Shown here: in pieces, positions 34,701-43,700 of the stretch
How positions within the stretch are numbered: the first letter of the stretch is position 1
Layout: each line of letters opens with the position of its first letter
Assembly: GCF_001279585.1 (NCBI RefSeq)
Contig: NZ_LGEC01000002.1
Coordinates: 323,584-387,583, forward strand
DNA: 64,000 bases
Reading direction: 5' to 3'
Origin: Nocardiopsis sp. NRRL B-16309
GTDB lineage: Bacteria; Actinomycetota; Actinomycetes; Streptosporangiales; Streptosporangiaceae
Made by a program: the position numbers and the translations under genes
The notes under the pieces: generated by a model
Database searches by the model: none
What the model saw: only the letters and a program-made list of their open reading frames with translations
What the model was told of the DNA's origin: nothing

Positions 34701-35922
34701 CCTCGGAGTGCAGGGACGCGGGGAGCAGCCCGTGCCCCAGCGCCAGCACCATCTTGATGATCCCGGCCACGCCGGCCGCCGCCTGGGTGTGCCCGATGTT
34801 CGACTTGAGCGAACCGAGGCCCACCGTGCCCGTACCGCCGTCCGCGCCGAAGACGTCGACCAGCGCCTGGGCCTCGATCGGGTCCCCCAGTTCCGTGCCC
34901 GTGCCGTGCCCCTCGACGGCGTCGACGTCGTCCGCGGACAGGCCGGCGTCCTCCAGGGCCGCACGGACCACCCGGACCTGCGCGGCCCCGTTGGGGGCCG
35001 TCAGCCCGTTGGACGCGCCGTCCTGGTTGACCGCGCTCCCCCGGATCACCGCGAGGACACGGTGTCCGTGCCGGCGGGCGTCCGCGAGCCGCTCCAGTAC
35101 CACCACGCCCGCGCCCTCGGCGAATCCCGCGCCGTTCGCGTGCGCGCCGAAGGACTTGCAGCGACCGTCGCCCGACAGCCCGCCCTGCCGGGCGAACTCG
35201 GTGAACAGGGCCGGAGCCGTCATCACCGTGGCACCGCCCGCCAGGGCCATGGAGCACTCCCCCCGGCGCAGCGCGCGCACCGCGAGGTGGACGGCCACCA
35301 GGGAGGAGGAGCAGGCCGTGTCGACGGTCAGCGCGGGCCCGTCCAGTCCCAGCGAGTAGGCCACGCGCCCGGAGGCCACGCTCGGGGCGGTTCCCGTCAG
35401 GAGGTATCCCCGCGCCTCCTCCGGTACGGGAAGCGCGCCCGAGGCCGCGCCGCCGGCGTAGTCGGTGGCGCTGATCCCCGTGAACACGCCCGTCGCGCTC
35501 CCGGCGAGGGTGGAGGGGTCGATTCCCGAGCGCTCGACCGCCTCCCATGACACTTCGAGCAGGAGGCGCTGCTGCGGGTCCATGGCCGCCGCCTCACGCG
35601 GTGAGATCCCGAAGAACTCCGCGTCGAACCCGGCCACGTCGCCCAGGAAGCCGCCCGCCCGGGTCGCGCCGGGTCGGTCCACGAGTGAGGCCAGGTCCCA
35701 CCCGCGGTCGGTCGGCAGGTCGCCGACCGCGTCGACGCGGTCGCGCAACAGGTCCCACAGCGCTTCGGGGGTGTCCGCCCCTCCCGGCAGCCGGCAGCCC
35801 ATGCCCACGATCGCGATCGGTTCGCGGTCGCGCGAACGCAGGTCGTCCAGTTCGGCCCGGGTACGGCGCAGGTCGGCGGTGACCCGTTTGAGGTAGTCGA
35901 GCAGCCGCGTGTCTTCCGTCAT
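28702..35922 (-). CDS. Modular type I PKS, KS-AT-DH-ER-KR-ACP-TE (PksC, terminal module)
   Basis: The 2406-residue last module starts with an N-terminal coiled-coil docking helix (MTEDTRLLDYLKRVTADL). The KS has Cys204 in DTACSSSL. The AT has Ser662 in GHSQGEIAA and the methylmalonyl signature VDYASHS. The DH has both catalytic residues (His983 in HTIGGRILLP; Asp1148 in DAGLQ). The ER spans about 1440-1750 (LNFRDVLMALG; SAAGGVGQAAV). The KR spans about 1770-1990, with Tyr1898 and the conserved third Asp of the LDD loop (VGD), so B-type. The ACP has Ser2065 in GFDSL. The TE has Ser2247 in GRSSGG and His2364 in GDHLTML. All reductive domains look intact, so the beta-carbon should be fully reduced. 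The TE should release the chain as a lactone or acid. GAGG precedes the ATG at 35922. Confidence 0.95.
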   Translation of the reverse strand: MTEDTRLLDYLKRVTADLRRTRAELDDLRSRDREPIAIVGMGCRLPGGADTPEALWDLLRDRVDAVGDLPTDRGWDLASLVDRPGATRAGGFLGDVAGFDAEFFGISPREAAAMDPQQRLLLEVSWEAVERSGIDPSTLAGSATGVFTGISATDYAGGAASGALPVPEEARGYLLTGTAPSVASGRVAYSLGLDGPALTVDTACSSSLVAVHLAVRALRRGECSMALAGGATVMTAPALFTEFARQGGLSGDGRCKSFGAHANGAGFAEGAGVVVLERLADARRHGHRVLAVIRGSAVNQDGASNGLTAPNGAAQVRVVRAALEDAGLSADDVDAVEGHGTGTELGDPIEAQALVDVFGADGGTGTVGLGSLKSNIGHTQAAAGVAGIIKMVLALGHGLLPASLHSEESTPLVDWSAGRIRVLSEPRPWPRGERTRRAGVSSFGISGTNAHVIVEEAPLDVPDESEEGAPALTDGAPPWVLSARSAPALREQAARLLGHLESTDEPEPSGIARALATTRTGFAHRAVVCGADGDALTEGVRALAEGRSADGVVTGTAGRAGRGASTVFVFPGQGGQWAGMAQGLLESCPVFAEAVDACEAALAPVVDWSLTAVLRGGPGAPAVVGAGARVDVVQPVLWAVMVSLARVWESAGVVPTAVVGHSQGEIAAACVAGALSLEDGARVVAVRSRLLRDLAGHGGMAAVAVGPERAVDLIAPWKGRIGVASVNGPASTVLSGDEEAVAELVTTCEREGVHVRRVDVDYASHSPHVERIRADLRSALADLRPRRARLPIHSTVAPSAEWSPGSAAGGGRMAGTEFDADYWYRNLRHPVLLTPVIDELSRRPGAFVEISPHPVLSLAIEQTLESADRTDRAVLSTLRRGDGGPARLQTALAQAHCAGVGVDWARVVGGTGTGRPAPELPTYPFQRRRHWLSEVPPAADPAALGVERAGHPLLGARIPVADTGQTLFTGVLDRARDGWLAEHTIGGRILLPGTVVVELFLHVGRECGCPEIADLTLTAPVEVPSAEGAPGLRVQVMVDTPDGTGRRVARLRTLPPGEREWKLHAEGDLVPRTRHRPLPDTARGAGAVELPVDGAYDTFAENGYDYGPAFRGLRDAWEDGAGLGAEIELRAAPPGAARMAGPHPALTDAGLQTLLLSHLWSSAGPDRPLPYSWNGVRLHTSEAPSRLRVRAARTGTDTWTVAFTGTDGAPVMSVDRLMVRRAPTTADTSPGALFHQDWTELEPPADGAGRTGGAPAGTWAVLGEAGPAGATRYADPAGLASALDAGAPAPDLLVVPAGGGDGPAPERTRTELLRVLDLVRRWLADDRLGATRIAFVTAGAVRPEETGEALPVDVVGAAVWGLVSSAETENPGRFLLADAPRIDEPLIALMARTGEPRVAVRDGRAYVPRLTETAADDGGLRLPQRRTDWRLDVRGTGSVDDLVAVPDGEQRKPLAEGEIRVAVRSAGLNFRDVLMALGMHPEPGAIGNEGVGTVLETGPGVLDLATGDRVMGIFSGAFAPTAVIRRERVTRVPEGWDDASAAAVPAVYLTAYLALVEDAGLRPGERVLIHSAAGGVGQAAVHIARHLGARVLATASPEKWDVLRSMGVAGDHLAHSRRLDFEERFRAVSPPVDVVLNSLTGEAIDASLRLMAPGGRFVELGHKDVRDPGRVAADHGGVDYRTFDLSALDPERLQRAYGVIVPLLEKGELPGVDVTRFPVERAVDAFRLMQRGHNVGKIVLDMATRFRPGGTVLVTGGTGTLGALVARHLVVRHGVTSLLLVGRRGPDAPGASELAEELGALGARVRVEACDAADPEQVRALLDDLPADHPLTAVVHAAGVVGDATVTTLGPDVLDRVLRAKADAAWNLHEATADHDLDAFVLFSSAAGVFGSAGQGGYAAANAFLDALALHRRSLGLPAQSLSWGRWEGRSGMTRGLGDTETARMARSWGMEGLGDDEGCALMDAAAATGRAHVLPAALDLAGLRARSASTGPVPPLLRGLVGGPAAVAAADDPGGDRWRLPPAGEERRAQLAERIGERAAEILGHPAGQRLEPDQDFLESGFDSLTAVELRNRLGEATGLRLPAAVVFAHRTPNALAAYVDGELAGQGAQPARAPAHASGDLVDLFRRACAAGRAEEAIGLARTAARSRPVLASDDPWPSATTSLASGPRRPVLICVPSLVMTSGSQEFARFAEAFRGRHGVRALEMPGFLDGEPLPADRTVVARGLAAAVLRAADGEPFVLVGRSSGGWAAHAAAEELCRRGHEPLRLVLVDTPLPDEPGVMPIVTEAVNARAQEFGLLDTARLTAMGAYTGLFTDWCPGPLTCPTTQVRPVDPIRVSDGRDLGRGWDWPVDHERVEVPGDHLTMLEAHAGTTAEAVLGVLRDAKQRRRGFGVRRWMRPARNRV

Positions 35923-35997
35923 TGGCGTCGCCTCACCGATTCGTATGGCCCACGACCCATGGCGGATCGCGGAGGGGTCAGGGGGTCGGGAAAGCGG

Positions 35998-38900
35998 TCA
36001 GTCACGCAGGGCGTCGTCGATGAAGGCGAACAGCTCTTCCCTGCTCGCCGACTCCAGGTCCCCGTCGGCCGCGTCCGCCCCCGCCAGCGACGGAGTGAGC
36101 CGCTTCAGCAGGTCCTGCAACCGCCGGGCGACGGCCTCGCGGTCCACGCCCGGGTCCCCGTCCTCGCTCAGGGCCTCCTCGATGCCGTCGATCCGCGTCA
36201 TCACGATCTGCTGGGCGTCGCCGAACAGGCGCTCCTCCAGGTGTCGGCCGAGCACCGCACAGGCCGGGTAGGAGTAGGCGAGCCCGGCGGGCAGGCTCAG
36301 CCCGGTGAGCGCGGACAGCCGGTTGCGCAACTCGATGGCGGTCACCGAGTCCATCCCCAGGTCCTTGAATCCGCGGTCGTCGTCCAGCATGTCCCCGGAG
36401 GCGTAGCCGAGGATCGCGGCGGCCTCCCTGCGGACGTGCTCGGTGAGCGCCCTTCGGCGTCCGGCCCGGTCGAGTTCGGCCAGCTGTGGCTCCAGGCCGC
36501 CGGACACGGCCGCTGCGCTGCCTGCCCGGTCGGCGGAGGAGGGTTCGAGGGCTCGCAGGAGGGGGCTGGGCCGGTGCACGGTGAACGCCGCCCGGAAGCG
36601 GGGCCAGTCGACGTCCGCGACGGCGAGCGCGGGCAGGTCCCGGTCGAGCGCGCGTTCGAGCATCGTGATCGCCGCCTCCGGGTCCATCGTCGGAAGCCCG
36701 TGCCGCCGCAGGAGTTCGGCCACCGCCGTGTCCTCGGCCATCCCGCCGCCGGCCCAGGCGCCCCAGGCGACCGAGGTGGCCGGGAGCCCGAGCGCGCGCC
36801 GGTGGTGCACCAGCGCCTCACAGAAGGCGTTGCCCGGCGCGTAGTTGCCCTGGCCGGTCACGCCGAACACCGCGGAGACCGACGAGTACACCACGAACGC
36901 CGACAGGTCCATGCCCAGGGTGAGTTCGTGCAGGTGCACGGCGGCGTCGCCCTTCGCGCGCAGCGCGCACGCCACCTGGTCCGGGGTGAGGACGTCGATC
37001 GCCCCGTCGTCCAGGGAGGCGGCGGCGTGCACCACCGCGCGCAGCGGGTACTTCTCGGGCACGCGCTCCAGGGCGGCCGCGAGGGCGGCCCGGTCGGCGA
37101 CGTCGCAGGAAGCGATGGTGACCTCGGCCCCGGTCGCACGCAGCTCCGCCTCCAGGGCCCGGGCCCCGGGCGCCTTCTTCCCCCGCCTGCTCAGCAGGAG
37201 CAGGTGTTGCGCGCCGCGCCGGGCCAGCCAGCGGGCGGTGTGCGCGCCCAGCGCCCCGGTTCCGCCCGTGACCAGCACCGTGCCGGAGGGCTCCCAGCGC
37301 CGGACGGCCCGGGTCCCGCCGATGGGTGCCCGTACGAGTCTGCGGGCCCGGACGCCGCCGTCGCGGATCGCGAGCTGGTCCTCGTCCGCGCCCCTCTCCC
37401 CGGTCAGGACCGAGACGAGGCTCTCGCCCGTGCCCTGCGCGTCCGCGGGCGGCAGGTCGACCATGCCGCCCCAACGGTCGGCGTGTTCCTGCGCCGCGAC
37501 CCGGCCCAGCCCCCACACGAGGGCGGACGTGGGGTCGCTCACCGTGCCCCCGGCGGTGACGGCGCCCCGGGTCACACACCACAGGGGTGCCGTCACCGCG
37601 GCGTCGCCGAGGGCCTGCAGGAGCAGGACGGTGCTCTGGTGAGCGGTGGAGGCCGTGGGGCGCGTGAGTCCGCCGCCTCGGTCGGCCCCGTCCACGGCGT
37701 TGAGTGCCACGACACCGGCGACCGCGCCCGTACTCCCCTGGGCGTCGGCGAGGAGGCCGACCAGGCCCTCGCGGTCGACGGAGGCCGGTGCGTCCACGAT
37801 GCGGGTCCGGCACCCCCTGCGGTCGAAAGCCGCGACGATGTCGGTGACGAGCGGATCCGACGGGTCCGAGCCGAGCAGCAGCCACGTACCGGTGTGCGCG
37901 GGCCGTCCGGCGACCGCGCCGACCGGCACCCACTCCTCCCGGTAGACCCAGTCCGCCGCCGGGTCGGGGCCCCCTCCGCCGTCGGCGGCGGCCGGGGCCG
38001 CCCCGGCGCCGGCCGCGGAGCCGTCCCCGCCGCCCGCCCGCCAGAAGTCCTGGTGCCGGAAGGCGTAGGTGGGCAGGTCCACGACACGGGGGTCCTCACC
38101 GAACACCCCGGCCCAGTCGACGTCGACGCCGTGGCAGTGCGCCCGCGCCAGCGAGGCCGTGAACCGCCGCAGGCCGCCGTCGTCGCGGCGCAGGGTGTCC
38201 AGGACGACCGTGTCCGGGGCGCCGTGCGCCTCGGCGGTCTCCTGGACGTGGGCGGCCAGCACGGGGTGCGGGCCCACCTCAACGAACACGTCGTGCCCGT
38301 CCCGCAGGAGGGCACGGGTGACCTCGGCGAACTCGACCGGGTTCGACAGGTTCCGGTACCAGTAGGCGGCGTCCAGGACCGTGTCGTCGAGCCGCGCGCC
38401 GGTGAGCGAGGAGTACATCGCAACGTCCGGCCGGCGCGGACCGATCCCCGCGAGCTCCCGGCTCAGGCGTTCACGGATGCGCGCCACGTGCGGGGTGTGC
38501 GACGCGTAGTCGACCGCGATCGTCCGTGCCCGCACCCCCGCGGCCTCATACTCCTCGACCAGTGAGCGCACGGCCTCCGGTTCCCCGGCGACCACCGTCG
38601 ACGCCGGGCTGTTGACCGCCGCCAGGTGCACACGTCCGCCCAGCCCGGCGACGCGCTCGGTGACGTCCTCCGGCCCCTGGGCGACCGCGGCCATCGCCCC
38701 GGTGCCCGACAGCTCCAGCAGCGCCCTGCTGCGCAGGGCCACGACCTTCGCGGCGTCCTCCAACGAGAGCGCCCCGGCCACGCAGGCCGCCGCGATCTCC
38801 CCCTGGGAGTGCCCGACCACGGCCGCCGGCCGCACTCCGTGGCCGCTCCACAGTGCGGCGAGCGAGACCATCACGGCCCACAGCACCGGCTGCACGACGT

Positions 38901-40764
38901 CCACCCGCTCCGTCAGGGCGGTGTCCGCCCTGCCGCGCAGGACGTCCGTGAGGGACCAGTCGACGTAGGGCGCCAACGCCTTCTCGCACTCGGCCAGGCG
39001 CTCCGCGAACGAAGGGGAGGTGTCCATGAGCTCGACGGCCATGCCGGCCCACTGGCCGCCCTGGCCGGGGAAGACGAAGACCGGGTGGCGATCGCCGCGC
39101 GCCCGGCCGAGCACGGTAGTGGGCTCCGGGTGTCCCTCGGCCAGCGCCCGCAGTGCCGCGGCGAAGGCCGTGCGGTCCTCGGCGACGACGGCGGCGCGGT
39201 GTTCGAGCTGGGCGCGTGTGGTGGCCAGCGACCATCCCGTGTCGGCCGGGTCCGTGTCCGGGTGGTCGAGGACGTGGTCGCGCAACCGGGCCGCCTGCGC
39301 GCGCAGCGTCTCGTCGTCCCGTGCCGACAGGATCCACGGCAGGCTCCGCCGGGGGGCGGCGGCACGGTCCGGACGCGACTCGCCGACGGCCTCCGGTGCC
39401 TGTTCGACGATGACGTGGGCGTTGGTACCGCTCATCCCGAACGAGGAGACGCCGGCCCGCCTGGGGCGGTCCGTCCGCGGCCAGGCCCGTTCCCGTGTCA
39501 GCAGCCGGACGGCTCCGGAGTCCCAGTCCACGTGCGGCGTGGGATCGTCGGCGTGCAGGGTCCTGGGGAGCACCCCGTGGCGCAGGGCCTCCACCACCTT
39601 GATGAGTCCCGCGACACCGGCGGCGGCCTGGGTGTGGCCGATGTTGGACTTGAGCGATCCGAGCCAGAGCGGGCGGTCGGCCGGCCTCTCCTGCCCGTAG
39701 GCGGTCAGCAGCGCCTGCGCTTCGATGGGGTCTCCGAGCGTGGTCCCCGTGCCGTGCGCCTCCACCAGGTCGACGTCCTGTGCCGTCAGTCCGGCGTCGG
39801 TCAGGGCCTTGCGGACCACCCGCACCTGGGAGGGCCCGTTGGGTGCGGTGAGGCCGTTGGAGGCGCCGTCCTGGTTGACCGCCCCGCCCCGGATGACCGC
39901 CAGGACCCGGTGGCCGTTGCGGCGGGCGTCCGACAGGCGTTCCAGGGTCACCAGGCCGACGCCCTCGGAGAAGCCCGCGCCGTCGGCGGCCGCTCCGAAG
40001 GCCTTGCAGCGGCCGTCCGCCGCCAGCCCGCCCAGGTGGGTGAACTCCGTGAGCGGTCCGGGCGAGGACATCACCGTGGCCCCGCCCGCCAGGGCCAGGG
40101 AGCACTCGCCCGCCTGCAGCGCGCGTACCGCCATCTGGACGGCCACCAGCGACGACGAGCAGGCCGTGTCCAGGCTGATCGCCGGACCGGTGAACCCCAG
40201 CGTGTAGGCGATGCGCCCGGAGGCCACGCTGAGGGCGGTACCGGTCATCGCCAGGCCGTCCTCCGGCGCCTGGGACAGTCGGGGGCCGTACTCCGGCGCG
40301 GTCGTGCCGACGTACACCCCCGCGTCGGTTCCCCTGAGTGAGGACGGGCTGATCCCGGCGCGTTCCAGGCTCTCCCACGCCACCTCCAGGAGCAGGCGCT
40401 GCTGGGGGTCCATGGCCTCGGCCTCCCGCGGGGAGATACTGAACAGCCCCGGGTCGAAGGCGGCCGCCGCGTCCAGGAAGGACCCCTGGGCCATCGACGA
40501 CCTGGGCGCTCCGCCGCCCTCGCCCCGCAGGGCCGCCAGGTCCCATCCGCGGTCGTCGGGCAGCGGTCCGACGGTCTCCCGCCCGTGGACGACCAGCTCC
40601 CACAGTGCCTCGGGGGAACCGATGCCCCCCGGCAGGCGGCAGCCCATCCCCACGATGGCGACCGGCTCGGGGCGGGCGACGTGGTCGAGCTCCTCGCGCA
40701 GTCGCGCGTTCTCCTTCAGCGCGGACCTGAGCGCCGCGACCAGACGGTGGTCATCGGAAGTCAT
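35998..40764 (-). CDS. Modular type I PKS, KS-AT-KR-ACP (PksB)
   Basis: The 1588-residue single module starts with a class-1-like docking helix (LVAALRSALKENARLREEL). The KS has Cys202 in DTACSSSL. The AT has Ser653 in GHSQGEIAA and VDYASHT, the methylmalonyl signature. A KR follows directly, with no DH or ER, and has LDD in AASLDDGAI (B-type), Ser in VYSSVSAVFG and Tyr1308 in GQGNYAPGN. The ACP has Ser1473 in GMDSV. The C-terminus ends in a docking tail (SREELFAFIDDALRD). The unit should add a methyl-branched, 3-hydroxy extension. The ATG at 40764 overlaps the end of pksA by 14 bases and has AGGAGA 7-8 bases ahead, so the genes are translationally coupled. A 75-base gap separates it from pksC. 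Confidence 0.95.
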   Translation of the reverse strand: MTSDDHRLVAALRSALKENARLREELDHVARPEPVAIVGMGCRLPGGIGSPEALWELVVHGRETVGPLPDDRGWDLAALRGEGGGAPRSSMAQGSFLDAAAAFDPGLFSISPREAEAMDPQQRLLLEVAWESLERAGISPSSLRGTDAGVYVGTTAPEYGPRLSQAPEDGLAMTGTALSVASGRIAYTLGFTGPAISLDTACSSSLVAVQMAVRALQAGECSLALAGGATVMSSPGPLTEFTHLGGLAADGRCKAFGAAADGAGFSEGVGLVTLERLSDARRNGHRVLAVIRGGAVNQDGASNGLTAPNGPSQVRVVRKALTDAGLTAQDVDLVEAHGTGTTLGDPIEAQALLTAYGQERPADRPLWLGSLKSNIGHTQAAAGVAGLIKVVEALRHGVLPRTLHADDPTPHVDWDSGAVRLLTRERAWPRTDRPRRAGVSSFGMSGTNAHVIVEQAPEAVGESRPDRAAAPRRSLPWILSARDDETLRAQAARLRDHVLDHPDTDPADTGWSLATTRAQLEHRAAVVAEDRTAFAAALRALAEGHPEPTTVLGRARGDRHPVFVFPGQGGQWAGMAVELMDTSPSFAERLAECEKALAPYVDWSLTDVLRGRADTALTERVDVVQPVLWAVMVSLAALWSGHGVRPAAVVGHSQGEIAAACVAGALSLEDAAKVVALRSRALLELSGTGAMAAVAQGPEDVTERVAGLGGRVHLAAVNSPASTVVAGEPEAVRSLVEEYEAAGVRARTIAVDYASHTPHVARIRERLSRELAGIGPRRPDVAMYSSLTGARLDDTVLDAAYWYRNLSNPVEFAEVTRALLRDGHDVFVEVGPHPVLAAHVQETAEAHGAPDTVVLDTLRRDDGGLRRFTASLARAHCHGVDVDWAGVFGEDPRVVDLPTYAFRHQDFWRAGGGDGSAAGAGAAPAAADGGGGPDPAADWVYREEWVPVGAVAGRPAHTGTWLLLGSDPSDPLVTDIVAAFDRRGCRTRIVDAPASVDREGLVGLLADAQGSTGAVAGVVALNAVDGADRGGGLTRPTASTAHQSTVLLLQALGDAAVTAPLWCVTRGAVTAGGTVSDPTSALVWGLGRVAAQEHADRWGGMVDLPPADAQGTGESLVSVLTGERGADEDQLAIRDGGVRARRLVRAPIGGTRAVRRWEPSGTVLVTGGTGALGAHTARWLARRGAQHLLLLSRRGKKAPGARALEAELRATGAEVTIASCDVADRAALAAALERVPEKYPLRAVVHAAASLDDGAIDVLTPDQVACALRAKGDAAVHLHELTLGMDLSAFVVYSSVSAVFGVTGQGNYAPGNAFCEALVHHRRALGLPATSVAWGAWAGGGMAEDTAVAELLRRHGLPTMDPEAAITMLERALDRDLPALAVADVDWPRFRAAFTVHRPSPLLRALEPSSADRAGSAAAVSGGLEPQLAELDRAGRRRALTEHVRREAAAILGYASGDMLDDDRGFKDLGMDSVTAIELRNRLSALTGLSLPAGLAYSYPACAVLGRHLEERLFGDAQQIVMTRIDGIEEALSEDGDPGVDREAVARRLQDLLKRLTPSLAGADAADGDLESASREELFAFIDDALRD

Positions 40765-43700
40765 GTGCTGTCTCCTGTCCACGTGCGGCTGGGGGTTCGC
40801 CCTGCAGTGCGAGGTCCACGAGAGCGTCCACCCCCATGGAATCGATGTTCCGGTCCCGCTCGCCGTCATCCTCCGAGGACGCGGGTACGCGGGGGTCGGC
40901 CTGCCTCTGCCAGGGGATCTCCCTCTGGTCGGGCTCCAGCAGTCCGGTCAGGAAGTGCGCCAGGGCGCGCGGGGTGGGGTGGTCGAAGACCGCGGTGGCC
41001 GGGACCCGCACACCCGTCGCGGAGCTCAGCCGGTTGCGCAGCTCCACACCGGTGAGCGAGTCCAGGCCGAGTTCGGTGAAGGGCCGGTCCGACGCGATCC
41101 GCGCCGGGCCGGCCTCCGGCGCGTGGCCGAGCACGACGGCGGTGTGGGCGCGCACCTCGGCGAGCAGGGCGCGTTCGCGGTCGGCCTCGGGCAGTCCGGT
41201 GAACCGGTCGGCGGGCGCGGGCCCGGATCCGGCCTCCGCGCCGGTGGCCGTACCGGCGGCCGTCGCCGTGGCGGTCGGCGCGACCAGTCCGCGCAGGACC
41301 GGGACGTCGGCGGCGCCGTCGGGCTCCAGCAGCGCGGGGACACCGTTGACCAGGCCCCACAGCAGGGCCGTGTCGAACTGGACCAGCGCGTCCTCGGGGG
41401 GCATCGGTGCGAGCCCTCCCCTGCTGAGCACGCCGAGGTCGGTGTCGTCCAGGTGCGCGGTCATCCCGCTCTCGCCGGCCCACAGCCCCCAGGCCAGTGA
41501 GGTGGCGGGGAGCCCGCGCTCGCGCCGGTGGTGGGCCAGGGCGTCGCAGAAGACGTTGGCGGCCGCGTAGTTGGCCTGCCCCGGGTTGCCCAGCACGCCC
41601 GCCGCCGACGAGTAGAGGACGAAGGACCCCAGCTCCGTGTCGGCGGTGAGCTCGTGCAGGTTCCACGCGGCGTCCACCTTGGGGCGCAGGACGCGGTCGA
41701 TCCCCTCGGGGGTGAGGGTGGCGATGGTGGCGTCGTCGAGCACGCCGGCGGTGTGCACCACGGCCCCCAGCGGCCGGTCCTCGGGGATGTTCGCGAGCAC
41801 CGCGCCCAGGGCGGCGCGGTCCGCGGCGTCGCACGCCACGACCTCCACGCGGGCGCCGAGCCCCTCCAGTTCGGCGGTGCGGGCGGCCTGGCCCCCGGCC
41901 TCCGGGCCGCTGCGGCTGATCAGCAGCAGGTGCCGCACGCCGTAGCCGGTGACCAGGTGGCGGGCCAGCCGGTGGCCCAGGGTTCCGGTGCCGCCGGTGA
42001 CCAGCGTCGTGCGCTCCTGCGGGTAGGGCGCGGGCACCGACAGCACGAGCTTGCCGATGTTCTCCCCGCGCTGGAGCGAGCGCAGGGCGTCCTGGGCGCT
42101 CCGCAGGTCGTGGACGACGGTCGGCGGCGGGGAGAGCACGCCCTTGGCGAGCAGTTCCATCACGCGGGTGAGCATCTGCCCGACGCGTTCCGGGGCGACG
42201 TCGGGCAGGTTGAACGCCTGGTACCCGCGGCCCGGATAGGCGGCGGCGACGTCCTCCGCGGCGCGGATGTCGGTCTTGCCCATCTCCACGAACCGGCCGC
42301 CGGGGCCGTCGCCGTCGCCCGGCGACCGCAGCAGGCGCAGGGAGGCGTCCACGAACTCGCCGCTGAGCGAGTTGAGGACCACGTCCATCCCGCGCCCGCC
42401 GTTGGCCTCGCGCAGCCGCTCCTCGAACTCCAGGTCGCGGGAGGAGGCGAGGCGGTCCTCGGTCAGGCCGTAGGCGGAGAGCCCCGCCCACTTGTGCGGG
42501 CTGGCCGTGCCGAACACGGACGCGCCCATGTGCTGGGCCAGCTGCACGGCGGCCGTGCCGACACCGCCCGCGGCGGCGTGCACCAGCACGCTGTCGCCGG
42601 GGCGGACCGCGGCCAGGTCCACCAGGCCGTGGTAGGCGCTGAGGAAGGCCACCGGTACCGCCGCCGCCTGCTCGAACGACCAGCCCCGCGGGATGGCGGC
42701 GAGCTTGCGGGCGTCGGCGACCGCGATCGGGCCGAACGCGCCGTCGAACATCCCGGTGACCCGGTCGCCCGGGCTGAGGCCGACCACGTCCGCGCCGGTC
42801 TCCAGGACGATGCCGGCGCCCTCGATGCCCATGCCGGTCTCGTTCTCGACCAGGCCCAGCGCCACCACGACGTCGCGGAAGTTCACTCCGGCGGCGCGGA
42901 CGGCCAGGCGCACCTCCTGCGGGCCGAGCGGGCCGCCGGCCTCCAGCGCCGGCAGCAGCTCCAGCTCCTGGAGCGAACCGGGACGGCGGGTGTCCAGCCG
43001 CCACAGCGCTCCCGGCGGGGCCGACCGGTCGTCGGAGCCGGCCCTGGCCAGGCGGGGCACAAGGACCGTGCCGGAGCGCAGCGCGAGCTGGGGTTCGCCC
43101 AGGCCGACCGCTCCGGCCACGACCCGGTGCGAGTCCTCCGACCCGTCGGAGTCCACGAGCACGAGGCGGTCGGGGTACTCGCGCTGGGCCGCCCGCAACA
43201 GCCCCCACACGGGGGCGGCGGCCAGACCGGTGAGCCGGGTGGCGGGGTCGGTGGCCACGGCCCGCCAGGTCACCACGACCAGGCGCGCGTGCTCGGTGCG
43301 GGGGTCGGTCAGCCAGGCGCGGATGGTCGACAGGGCCGAGTCCAGGCCCTCGCGGACGGCGTCGGGGATGCTCGCCTCGTCGGAGTAGACGGCCGTGGCG
43401 GGCAGTTCGGTGTAGACCACCGGCGGCACGGTTCCGTCCAGGTCCAGCCCGTCGAGGTCGGGCAGGCCCGCGGGAACGATCGCCGACGGCGGCGGCGCGT
43501 CGGCCTTCTCCCAGACCAGCTCGTACAGGCCCGGCAGCTCGGCGGGGTCGCGCGGCGGAAGGGCGTCCTCGTCGAGCGGGCGCAGGACGAGTTCGTCGAC
43601 GGAGACGACCGCGGCCCCGGACGCGTCGGTGACCGCGAGGCGGTACCGGTCGGGCCCCAGTTCGGTGGCGCGCACCCGCAGGCGGCCGGAGGCGTCGGCC

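Noticed and set aside
29785..35550. Plus-strand frame of about 1920 codons opposite pksC
   Set aside because: It mirrors the PKS coding strand and shows no recognisable protein features.
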